From Streptomyces sp. WM6386 (GTDB lineage: Bacteria; Actinomycetota; Actinomycetes; Streptomycetales; Streptomycetaceae): a DNA stretch of 56,751 nt. The translations under genes and the position numbers were made by a program. Positions 49,600-56,751 of the stretch are shown piece after piece. The stretch is taken from the NCBI RefSeq assembly GCF_000972385.1, contig NZ_JXTE01000061.1:1-56751 (forward strand), read 5' to 3'. Below the pieces are notes generated by a model. The model was given only the letters and a program-made list of their open reading frames with translations, was not told where the DNA came from and ran no database searches. How positions within the stretch are numbered: the first letter of the stretch is position 1; the number at the start of each line of letters is the position of its first letter.

Positions 49600-50156
49600 C
49601 AGACCTCGAGAAGCTCCGCTTCCTTGTGCTTCAGGAGCTCGTCCACCTGGGCGACGTACTTGTGCGTAGCGTCGTCGAGCTCCTTCTCCGCACGGCGGCC
49701 CTCGTCCTCGCCGACCTCGCCGTCCTTGACGAGCTTGTCGATCGCGTCCTTGGCCTTGCGGCGGACCGAGCGGATGGACACCCGGGAGTCCTCCGCCTTG
49801 CCCTTGGCGACCTTGATGTAGTCGCGGCGGCGCTCCTCGGTCAGCTCGGGGAACACCACACGGATGATGTTGCCGTCATTGCTCGGGTTGACGCCCAGGT
49901 CGGAGTCGCGGATCGCCTGCTCGATGTTGCGCAGGGCCGTCTTGTCGAACGGGGTCACTACCGCCATGCGCGGCTCCGGCACGGAGAACGAAGCCAGCTG
50001 GTTGATCGGCGTCGGCGCACCGTAGTAGTCGGCCACGATCTTGTTGAACATCGCCGGGTGCGCACGACCGGTACGGATCGCGGCGAAGTCCTCCTTGGCG
50101 ACCACGACGGCCTTCTCCATCTTCTCCTCGGCCTCGAGGAGGGTCTCTTCGATCAC
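49599..50156 (-). CDS. frr: Ribosome recycling factor
   Basis: The 185-residue protein releases ribosomes after termination with EF-G. It shows the usual pattern: [54 protein letters not shown], and [24 protein letters not shown]. Two GTG codons are adjacent; 50156 has AGGAG at better spacing than 50159. It overlaps cdsA by one codon position (ATGA) and follows pyrH by 170 bp. Confidence 0.96.
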   Translation of the reverse strand: MIEETLLEAEEKMEKAVVVAKEDFAAIRTGRAHPAMFNKIVADYYGAPTPINQLASFSVPEPRMAVVTPFDKTALRNIEQAIRDSDLGVNPSNDGNIIRVVFPELTEERRRDYIKVAKGKAEDSRVSIRSVRRKAKDAIDKLVKDGEVGEDEGRRAEKELDDATHKYVAQVDELLKHKEAELLEV

Positions 50157-50326
50157 CACTTGCTCCTGCGTGTCTTGAGTGAGGCCCGGCTGCGGTTCCT
50201 TGGTGAGGGGCGGCGGCCGGCTGCGTCGCGTCTTCTTCCTGCACGGTTCCCGACCGGCAGGACATTGTCCATCCCCCGGTCAGGGTCCGTCCCGTCCGTC
50301 CCCCGGACGGGTTGGTCGCCGGATCG

Positions 50327-51085
50327 TCAGTCCCGGCTGCCCTGGTCACCCACGAGCGTGCCGATCTTCTCACCCTTGACGGCACGGGCGATATTGCCCT
50401 CCGCCAGGAGCTCGAAGACGAGGATCGGGAGCTTGTTGTCGCGGCACAGCGTGATGGCGGTCATGTCGGCGACCTTGAGGTCGCGGGTGATGACCTCGCC
50501 GTAGCTGAGCGAGTCGAACTTGACGGCCTCGGCGTTGGCCTTCGGGTCGGAGTCGTAGACCCCGTCCACGCCGTTCTTGCCCATGAGCAGCGCCTCGGCG
50601 TCGATCTCCAGGGCGCGCTGGGCGGCGGTGGTGTCGGTGGAGAAGTACGGCATGCCCATGCCGGCGCCGAAGATGACCACGCGGCCCTTCTCCAGGTGGC
50701 GCACGGCGCGCAGCGGGATGTACGGCTCGGCGACCTGACCCATGGTGATGGCGGTCTGTACCCGAGACTGGATGCCCTCCTTCTCCAGGAAGTCCTGGAG
50801 GGCGAGGCAGTTCATCACGGTGCCGAGCATGCCCATGTAGTCGGAGCGGGCGCGGTCCATGCCGCGCTGCTGGAGTTCGGCGCCGCGGAAGAAGTTGCCG
50901 CCGCCGATGACGACCGCGATCTCCGCGCCGTCACGTACGACTGCCGCGATCTCGCGGGCGATCTTGTGCACCACGTCCGGGTCCACGCCCAGGCCCCCGC
51001 CGCCGGAGAAGGCCTCTCCGGACAGCTTCAGCAGAAACCGGCCGCTCACTTTGCCGTCGTCGCTCTTCTGGGCCTTGGTGGTCAT
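50327..51085 (-). CDS. pyrH: UMP kinase
   Basis: The 252-residue enzyme phosphorylates UMP to UDP. It belongs to the amino-acid kinase fold: [56 protein letters not shown], and [15 protein letters not shown] chose ATG 51085 ([12 protein letters not shown]) with GGAGAA upstream; the frame opens further but has no support. A large cruciform-like hairpin separates it from tsf. Confidence 0.96.
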   Translation of the reverse strand: MTTKAQKSDDGKVSGRFLLKLSGEAFSGGGGLGVDPDVVHKIAREIAAVVRDGAEIAVVIGGGNFFRGAELQQRGMDRARSDYMGMLGTVMNCLALQDFLEKEGIQSRVQTAITMGQVAEPYIPLRAVRHLEKGRVVIFGAGMGMPYFSTDTTAAQRALEIDAEALLMGKNGVDGVYDSDPKANAEAVKFDSLSYGEVITRDLKVADMTAITLCRDNKLPILVFELLAEGNIARAVKGEKIGTLVGDQGSRD

Positions 51086-51115
51086 CGGATTCTCCTCATG
51101 GTGCACATACGAAGA

Positions 51116-51165
51116 AGGCCATTGCCGATGGGAACTGGTTCGTATCCCATGCGCGGCAATGGCCT
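51116..51165 (-). terminator. Extended hairpin between tsf and pyrH
   Basis: AGGCCATTGCCG pairs perfectly with CGGCAATGGCCT. Inside, ATGGGA pairs with TCCCAT. It ends about 30 bases before the pyrH start and could attenuate pyrH relative to tsf. Confidence 0.6.
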
Positions 51166-51181
51166 CCTCGTCAGATCTGCT

Positions 51182-51221
51182 GTCGTCCGCCACGCGCGTG
51201 CGTGGCGGCGTACCGGACGAC
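51182..51221 (-). terminator. Second hairpin between tsf and pyrH
   Basis: GTCGTCC pairs with GGACGAC and an inner GCCACGC pairs with GCGTGGC. It is the first of two structures met by polymerase leaving tsf. Confidence 0.5.
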
Positions 51222-51265
51222 TACTGACGACCCTATAGGGCCCGTACGTCGCTCGCGGTACGGAC

Positions 51266-52102
51266 TCAGATGCCGACCTTGATGCGCGTGAAGCGCTTCA
51301 GGGTGACACCGGCCTCGTCCAGAACCTTCTGGACCGACTTCTTGTTGTCCAGCGCGTACGGCTGGCCGAGCAGCGTGGCGTCCTTGAAGAAGCCGTTGAC
51401 GCGACCCTCGACGATCTTCGGCAGGGCGGCCTCGGGCTTGCCCTCGGCGCGGGTGGTCTCCTCGGCGACGCGGCGCTCGGACTCGACGACCTCGGCCGGC
51501 ACGTCCTCCTTGGAGAGCCACTTCGGCGCGAAGGCGGCGATGTGCTGGGCGACACCCTTCGCCAGGTCGGCGTCGGCCTTGTCCAGCTCGACCAGGACAC
51601 CGATCTGCGGGGGCAGGTCGGGCATGGTGCGGTGCATGTAGGCGAAGACGAAGCCGTCGGCGAACTGCGCGAAGCGGTCCAGGACGATCTTCTCGCCGAG
51701 GTTGGCGTTGGCCTCGTCCACGAACGCCTGGACGGTCTTGCCGGCCTCGATCTCGGAGGCGAGCAGGGCGTCGAGGTCGGCCGGGGAGGTGGCGGCGACG
51801 TGCTGCGCGATCTGGTTGGCGACGGCCTGGAACTTCTCGCCCTTGGCGACGAAGTCCGTCTCGCACTTCAGCTCGACCAGGACACCGAAGGTGTTGTCGT
51901 CGGCGATGACGGAGACCACGGCGCCGTTCTCGGCGGAGCGGCCCTCGCGCTTGGCGACGCCCTTCTGGCCCTTGATGCGCAGGGCCTCTACGGCCTTGTC
52001 GACATCGCCCTCGGCCTCGTCCAGGGCCTTCTTGCAGTCCATCATGCCGGCGCCGGTGAGCTCGCGGAGCTTCTTGACGTCGGCGGCGGTGTAGTTCGCC
52101 AT
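51266..52102 (-). CDS. tsf: Elongation factor Ts
   Basis: The 278-residue factor exchanges GDP for GTP on EF-Tu. The N terminus [27 protein letters not shown] is diagnostic, followed by [39 protein letters not shown] is the EF-Tu contact region. It lies 95 bp after rpsB, with a strong hairpin between, matching the conserved rpsB-tsf order. Confidence 0.97.
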   Translation of the reverse strand: MANYTAADVKKLRELTGAGMMDCKKALDEAEGDVDKAVEALRIKGQKGVAKREGRSAENGAVVSVIADDNTFGVLVELKCETDFVAKGEKFQAVANQIAQHVAATSPADLDALLASEIEAGKTVQAFVDEANANLGEKIVLDRFAQFADGFVFAYMHRTMPDLPPQIGVLVELDKADADLAKGVAQHIAAFAPKWLSKEDVPAEVVESERRVAEETTRAEGKPEAALPKIVEGRVNGFFKDATLLGQPYALDNKKSVQKVLDEAGVTLKRFTRIKVGI

Positions 52103-52142
52103 GATTCCTGGAATCTCTCTCGAAGTCTGAAGATCTACGGGC

Positions 52143-52176
52143 TTGACGGCGGGGGCTGGTCGGCCCCCGCCGTCAA
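52143..52176 (-). terminator. Attenuator hairpin between rpsB and tsf
   Basis: TTGACGGCGGGGGC pairs perfectly with GCCCCCGCCGTCAA over a six-base loop, just after rpsB, followed by AAAAG on the plus strand. It probably lowers tsf transcription relative to rpsB. Confidence 0.75.
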
Positions 52177-52197
52177 AAGACCCGAAGGGGTGAGGGG

Positions 52198-53148
52198 TCA
52201 GGCCTGCTCGGCCTCGGCGGCCGGAGCCTCGACAGCGGCCTCGGCGGGGGCCTCGGCAGCGGGCGCCTCGTCGGCGGCAGGGGCGGCCTCATCGGCGGCG
52301 GGGGCCTCGGCAGCAGCCTCGGCGGGCGCCTCGGCAGCGGCCGGAGCCTCGGCGGCCGGGGCCTCCTCGGCCTTCTTCTCGCCCTCGAGCAGGTCGCGCT
52401 CCCACGCGGCGAGCGGCTCGCCCGCGCCCTTGTCACCCTTGTCACCGGTGGCGACGCCGGAGCGGGAGATGAGGCCCTCGGCGACGGCGTCGGCGATCAC
52501 GCGGGTGAGCAGGGTGACGGAGCGGATCGCGTCGTCGTTGCCCGGGATCTTGTAGTCGACCTCGTCGGGGTCGCAGTTGGTGTCGAGGATGGCGACGACC
52601 GGGATGTTGAGCTTCCGGGCCTCACCGACCGCGATGTGCTCCTTCTTGGTGTCCACGATCCAGACGGCGCTGGGGACCTTGGACATCTCGCGGATACCAC
52701 CGAGGGTCTTCTCGAGCTTGGCCTTCTCACGCGAGAGGACCAGGAGCTCCTTCTTGGTGAGGCCGGACGCGGCCACATCCTCGAAGTCGATCTGCTCGAG
52801 CTCCTTCAGGCGCTGCAGGCGCTTGTAGACGGTCGAGAAGTTGGTGAGCATGCCGCCCAGCCAGCGCTGGTTGACGAAGGGCATGCCGACGCGGGTCGCC
52901 TGCTCGGCGATGGCCTCCTGCGCCTGCTTCTTCGTGCCGACGAACATGACCGTGCCGCCGTGGGCGACGGTCTCCTTGACGAACTCGTAGGCGCGGTCGA
53001 TGTACGACAGCGACTGGAGCAGGTCGATGATGTAGATGCCGTTGCGCTCCGTGAAGATGAATCGCTTCATCTTCGGGTTCCAACGACGGGTCTGGTGACC
53101 GAAGTGGACGCCGCTTTCCAGCAGCTCCCGCATCGTGACGACGGCCAT
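52198..53148 (-). CDS. rpsB: 30S ribosomal protein S2
   Basis: The 316-residue protein starts [22 protein letters not shown] and continues [34 protein letters not shown] and [15 protein letters not shown], all typical of S2. The C terminus is extended by about 60 residues of almost only Ala, Glu and Pro, as in other Streptomyces S2 proteins. AAGGAGAA lies six bases before the ATG. The gap of about 245 bp upstream holds its promoter, divergent from the peptidase gene. Confidence 0.97.
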   Translation of the reverse strand: MAVVTMRELLESGVHFGHQTRRWNPKMKRFIFTERNGIYIIDLLQSLSYIDRAYEFVKETVAHGGTVMFVGTKKQAQEAIAEQATRVGMPFVNQRWLGGMLTNFSTVYKRLQRLKELEQIDFEDVAASGLTKKELLVLSREKAKLEKTLGGIREMSKVPSAVWIVDTKKEHIAVGEARKLNIPVVAILDTNCDPDEVDYKIPGNDDAIRSVTLLTRVIADAVAEGLISRSGVATGDKGDKGAGEPLAAWERDLLEGEKKAEEAPAAEAPAAAEAPAEAAAEAPAADEAAPAADEAPAAEAPAEAAVEAPAAEAEQA

Positions 53149-53393
53149 GGCCGTTCTCCTTGTTTCTCGGTTATGTCCTGACGCCCACATGCGCCGTGCC
53201 ACTAAGGACCGAGGGGCGCTGACCGGGACCGTTGCCGGCCGCCGTGTCGGGGCGTGCGAAGTCGACCCGGTGACCCGGATCGCCAGTAGAAGTGTACGGG
53301 ACCCACGGAGCACCGGGTGACGCCGCTGTCCACAACCGGGGAGCGGTCCACAGCTCCCGGCCATGATCACGGCTTTTCCCGCAGGCTTCCGGC

Positions 53394-54008
53394 ATGCGAG
53401 CGATGCGATGTGTGAGCGGGGGCGGCGCGGCGTTGCTGCTGGCCCTGGTGCTGACGGTGCTGGCCGCGGGCCCGGTGTCGGGCGGTCCGGCCCCGCCCCC
53501 GCCGGCCGCCCCGGACCCTTCGGTTCCGGCCATCGGCCGCGCCTGGCCGGTGGGGGTTCGCCCGTCGGTTCTACGGGGCTGGGAGCCCCCGGCGACGGCG
53601 TACAGCCGCGGCCACCGGGGTGTGGACCTCGCGGCAGCACCGGGCACACCTGTACGAGCGGTGGCGGCGGGGCGGGTGCTGTACGCGGGGCGGGTGGCCG
53701 GAAAGGGCGTGGTCTCGGTGGAACTCACCGGCACGGACCTGCGTACGACGTACGAACCGGTGACGGCGTCGGTCGAGAAGGGCGACGAGGTGGCACCGGG
53801 CCAGATGCTCGGCACGGTGGAGGCGACGGGCTCGCACTGCACGGCTCCGTGCGTGCACTGGGGCCTGCGGAAAGGGGCGGTCTACCTGGACCCACTGTCA
53901 CTGCTGCCACCGTGGCTGCTGCACAGGGGCCCATCGAGACTGCTGCCGGTACTGGGAGTACCGCTGCCGAACCCTGACGTCAGCCCCGGACGCCCCGTAG
54001 AGCCATAG
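53394..54008 (+). CDS. Secreted M23-family (LytM-like) peptidase
   Basis: The 204-residue protein has a signal peptide ([20 protein letters not shown]), a Pro-rich linker, and a LytM domain. Zinc ligands are visible in [16 protein letters not shown] (HxxxD) and CVHWGLR (HxH-type). ATGRV-like strands ([21 protein letters not shown]) lie between them. It probably cuts peptidoglycan cross-links, or binds wall as a degenerate member. It is divergent from rpsB and its 3' end overlaps the TetR gene by 29 bp. Confidence 0.87.
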   Translation: MRAMRCVSGGGAALLLALVLTVLAAGPVSGGPAPPPPAAPDPSVPAIGRAWPVGVRPSVLRGWEPPATAYSRGHRGVDLAAAPGTPVRAVAAGRVLYAGRVAGKGVVSVELTGTDLRTTYEPVTASVEKGDEVAPGQMLGTVEATGSHCTAPCVHWGLRKGAVYLDPLSLLPPWLLHRGPSRLLPVLGVPLPNPDVSPGRPVEP

Positions 54009-54621
54009 CCACAGCGGCGTCGGTAATGGCCGAAGGATCCTCCGCGGCCCCCAGCTCGATCCGCCGCACCGCCGCGTCCACGACCCCTTGCAGCAACATC
54101 GCGGCAAGTCGGGGTTCCGAGTGGCCCATCTCCCCGAGCGCCTGCCCGATCATCGCCACGAGCCCGCCGTGCGCGGCCCGGATCTTCTCCCGGGCCCCCG
54201 CGTCCAGCTCACTGGCGGAGATGGCAACGACAGCCCGGTGCCGCCGGTCCCCGACCAGGGCCAGCTGCTGCCGCACATACGCCTCGACCTTCGCCTCGGG
54301 CCCCTGGGCCGCGGCCATCGCCGCCGACACCTCCGCGGCCCAGACCGGGAAGTCGACCTCGCACAGCTCCTCGACCACCGCGGCCCGGGACCGGAAGTAC
54401 TCGTACACGGACGACCGCGCCAGCCCCGTCCGCTCGGCGAGAGCCGGAAACGTCAGCGCCTCCGTCCCACCCTCGGACAGCAACGACCGAGCCGCGTCCA
54501 GCAGGGCGGCTCGCTGCATCGACCGGTGCTCGGCCACGGAGGCCGCTCGAATCCTTGGCACGTCGTCCACTTTACGGACGCACCACCCCCGGCGGGAGTC
54601 ACTCGTCCCGACGCTCGTCAT
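53980..54621 (-). CDS. TetR-family transcriptional regulator
   Basis: The 213-residue regulator has the TetR HTH near residues 35-80 (QRAALLDAARSLLSEGGTEALTFPALAERTGLARSSVYEYFRSRAAVVEELC). A helical ligand/dimer domain follows. The frame opens at ATG 54621; a GTG about 16 codons in (VRKVDDVPRI) is an alternative. It follows whiG by 9 bp on the same strand. Its target is unknown. Confidence 0.88.
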   Translation of the reverse strand: MTSVGTSDSRRGWCVRKVDDVPRIRAASVAEHRSMQRAALLDAARSLLSEGGTEALTFPALAERTGLARSSVYEYFRSRAAVVEELCEVDFPVWAAEVSAAMAAAQGPEAKVEAYVRQQLALVGDRRHRAVVAISASELDAGAREKIRAAHGGLVAMIGQALGEMGHSEPRLAAMLLQGVVDAAVRRIELGAAEDPSAITDAAVAMALRGVRG

Positions 54622-54630
54622 TCGGCCAGG

Positions 54631-55470
54631 TCACCGACCGAAGCCGGCCAGTTTCGCGCGCAGTTGCAGCACCGACTTGGTGTGGATCTGACTGACCCGG
54701 CTCTCGGTCACACCCAGCACGTTCCCGATCTCGGCGAGCGTGAGCCCCTCGTAGTAGTAGAGCGTGACCACGGTCTTCTCCCGCTCGGGCAGCGTGTTGA
54801 TGGCCCGCGCCAGGAACCGTCTGAGCTCCCGGTCCTCGGCCACCTCGACCGGATTGTCGGCGGCGGTGTCCTCCAGCGTGTCCATGACGCTGAGCCCGTC
54901 CCCGCTCTCGCCCCCGACATGCAGCAGCTCCTCCAGTGCCACCACGTTCGCCAGCGACAACTGACTGAACACCGCGTGGAGTTCGTCCACCGCGATCCCC
55001 ATCTCGGAGGCCACCTCACCCTCGCTGGGCGTCCGCCTCAGCCGCGCCTCCAGCGTCGCGTACGCCCGCTCCACGTTGCGCGCCTTCTGCCGCACCGAGC
55101 GCGGGATCCAGTCCAGCGCCCGGAGCTCGTCGATCATCGCGCCCCGGATCCGCGTGATCGCGTACGTCTCGAACTTGATCTCCCGGTCGATGTCGAACTT
55201 CTCGATCGCGTCGATGAGCCCGAAGACCCCGGAGGACACGAAGTCGGCCTGCTCCACATTGGGCGGCAGACCCACGCTCACCCGGCCCGCCACGTACTTC
55301 ACCAACGGCGAGTAGTGCAGGATCAGCTGCTCCCGCAGCCGCTCGTCGCCCGTCCCCTTGTACGAACGCCACAGTTCGTCGAGTGTCGAGGGAGCGGGCG
55401 GCCGCACGCTACCTTCGCGGGCGGCTGGGGGGATCGCCGCCCGGTCGGACCCGGAGGTGTGCTGGGGCAT
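54631..55470 (-). CDS. whiG: Sporulation sigma factor WhiG
   Basis: The 279-residue protein is a FliA/SigD-type sigma factor. Regions 2-4 are visible as [80 protein letters not shown] and [41 protein letters not shown]. In Streptomyces this factor commits aerial hyphae to sporulation. ATG 55470 gives the usual length. The 283-bp gap to dprA holds its promoter; I could not pick one out with confidence. Confidence 0.94.
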   Translation of the reverse strand: MPQHTSGSDRAAIPPAAREGSVRPPAPSTLDELWRSYKGTGDERLREQLILHYSPLVKYVAGRVSVGLPPNVEQADFVSSGVFGLIDAIEKFDIDREIKFETYAITRIRGAMIDELRALDWIPRSVRQKARNVERAYATLEARLRRTPSEGEVASEMGIAVDELHAVFSQLSLANVVALEELLHVGGESGDGLSVMDTLEDTAADNPVEVAEDRELRRFLARAINTLPEREKTVVTLYYYEGLTLAEIGNVLGVTESRVSQIHTKSVLQLRAKLAGFGR

Positions 55471-55753
55471 TCGTCGCCTTGTGCCGTTCTGCCGTGAATG
55501 AGGTGTGCCTGGGTGAGCTGTCTGCCTGATGTCGAGTTCGATGCCGTGGTGCCGGTCTGTGCCGGAATCCCCGTGAGCGTAGCGTGACTGGAGTGTCGCG
55601 GTGTGCGAAGTGCGTGGCGGAAGCTGTGCGCAGATACGTTCCTTTGACCGCCCCGCCGGGTCACGGCGGTAGCTCTGCGTGACCAGGCGGCGGGGCCAAC
55701 TGCGGGAATTCCCAAGGCTGTCGGGGTTCCCCCGGACGGCCGAACACGCTCGG

Positions 55754-56751
55754 TCAACATCGACTCCGACCGTCACGGACGGAGATCATCGCCTGGCGTG
55801 TCAACTTCCAGCCGTCGCCGTGTCGTTCGACGTAACCAAGTGATCGGAGCTCGTACAGTCTCGCGATCGCGTCGTCCTGCGTCGTCTGCGCACCGCTCCC
55901 GACCTCGGCCGCGGTCGCCGCGCCGCGTGACGGCAGCGCGGCCAGGACCCGCCGGGCGCCCGGTGGGAGCAGATCGCGCGGCAGGACGGGGCCTCTCCGG
56001 TCCGGGGCGAGCTCTCCCATGTCGCCGACCAGCTCGACGACTTCCTCGGCATCCGTGACGAGCACCGCGTCCCCGCGCAGCAGCTCGTGCACCCCGGCGG
56101 AGAGTCCGCTGGTGGCCGGCCCGGGCACCCCCATCGTGTGCCGGCCGAGCCGCTGCGCCGCCCGCGCGGTGACGAGGGAACCGCTCCGATAGGCGGCCTC
56201 CACCACCACGGTCCCCCTGGTCAGCGCGGCGATCACCCGGTTCCGCAGCACGAACCGGCTCGGCGTCGGATGGTCGCCGGGCGGCAACTCCCCGACCACC
56301 AGGCCCTGTTCCGCGATCCTGGAGATCAACTCGGTGTGCCCGGGCGGGTAGGGCCGGTCGACCCCGCAGGCCAGCACGGCGACGGTGGCCCCGCCGGCGC
56401 CGAGGGCACCGCGGTGAGCGGCCCCGTCGACACCGTAGGCTCCGCCGGACACGACGACCCACCCGCGCTCGGCGAGACCGCACGCGAGGGTGGCCGCCAT
56501 ATGAGCCCCGTACTCGGTGCACGCCCGGGCGCCCACGACGGCGACCGACCTGAGCGCCCACATCCGCAGACTGGGCGCCCCACGCACCCACAGCCCCAGG
56601 GGCCGCGCGTCACCGAGGTCGTCGAGCTGCCCGGGCCACTCGGCACCCCCGGGACACACGAACCGCACTCCGCAGTCGCGCGCGACCCGCAGATCGGCAT
56701 CCGGCTCTGCCGCCCTCCCCCGAGCCACCAGCCCGCCCCACCGCTTCCTGG
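55754..56751 (-). CDS. dprA: DNA-processing protein DprA, N terminus cut by window edge
   Basis: The visible 330 or so residues contain the DprA Rossmann core: [51 protein letters not shown] and [24 protein letters not shown]-terminal winged helix follows ([33 protein letters not shown]). DprA loads RecA on incoming single-stranded DNA. The frame stays open to the window end, so the true start lies outside; the GTG at 56728 is only internal. Confidence 0.9.
   Translation of the reverse strand, partial: RKRWGGLVARGRAAEPDADLRVARDCGVRFVCPGGAEWPGQLDDLGDARPLGLWVRGAPSLRMWALRSVAVVGARACTEYGAHMAATLACGLAERGWVVVSGGAYGVDGAAHRGALGAGGATVAVLACGVDRPYPPGHTELISRIAEQGLVVGELPPGDHPTPSRFVLRNRVIAALTRGTVVVEAAYRSGSLVTARAAQRLGRHTMGVPGPATSGLSAGVHELLRGDAVLVTDAEEVVELVGDMGELAPDRRGPVLPRDLLPPGARRVLAALPSRGAATAAEVGSGAQTTQDDAIARLYELRSLGYVERHGDGWKLTRQAMISVRDGRSRC

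Overview
The window is high-GC actinobacterial chromosome, almost certainly Streptomyces. It carries whiG (the sporulation sigma factor), the rpsB-tsf-pyrH-frr-cdsA block, sortase-anchored surface proteins, frequent GTG starts, and many ECF sigma and two-component genes. All identifications come from reading the sequence and translations; no search was run.

Left chromosomal arm (1-27030). An adenosine-deaminase-family gene and a GDPD gene are followed by a 202-bp MITE-like inverted-repeat unit. Next come an F420/NADP-type reductase divergent from an HxlR regulator, and an ECF sigma factor fused to a membrane and extracytoplasmic domain. A serine hydrolase is broken by one in-frame TAG. A cell-envelope block holds an ECF sigma factor, a membrane partner, a class F-type sortase and an anchored protein. 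A polyamine-type binding lipoprotein, a sensor kinase/response regulator pair and a secreted protein follow. A putative amine-catabolism group contains an aldehyde dehydrogenase, an Lrp/AsnC regulator and a class III aminotransferase. An ABC exporter, VOC and LOG proteins, an LAETG surface protein and a multiply frameshifted mycothiol-dependent-enzyme pseudogene come next. The arm ends with a thiamine-type ABC operon behind a TPP riboswitch with its own terminator hairpin, and then rlmN.

Integrated element (about 27011-46664). A 19.65-kb actinomycete integrative and conjugative element (AICE) lies exactly at the start codon of rlmN. It is bounded by an imperfect 42-bp repeat (38/42 identical) with paired GACGGCCC arm-type repeats inside each end. 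From the integrase end inward it has int, xis, a P4-type helicase, a Prim-Pol replication protein, a C5-methyltransferase-like protein, a TraB/FtsK-type DNA translocase, and a chain of small, mostly overlapping membrane and zinc-knuckle genes. This operon is read rightward from a promoter embedded in palindromes next to a divergent GntR repressor. The rlmN-proximal end holds visibly lower-GC cargo: an HTH-Nudix protein coupled to a cupin, a two-TM pentapeptide-repeat protein, and a 1583-bp IS with 140-bp terminal inverted repeats. Three near-identical intercistronic hairpins with a conserved loop, and a phased palindrome/iteron array upstream of xis, are the most unusual non-coding features.

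Right chromosomal arm (46665-56751). A Nudix gene would abut rlmN if the element were absent. It is followed by a lipoprotein, an SRPBCC protein, and the leftward block rpsB-tsf-pyrH-frr-cdsA with hairpins between genes. Next are an M23 peptidase, a TetR regulator, whiG, and a dprA gene cut by the window edge.
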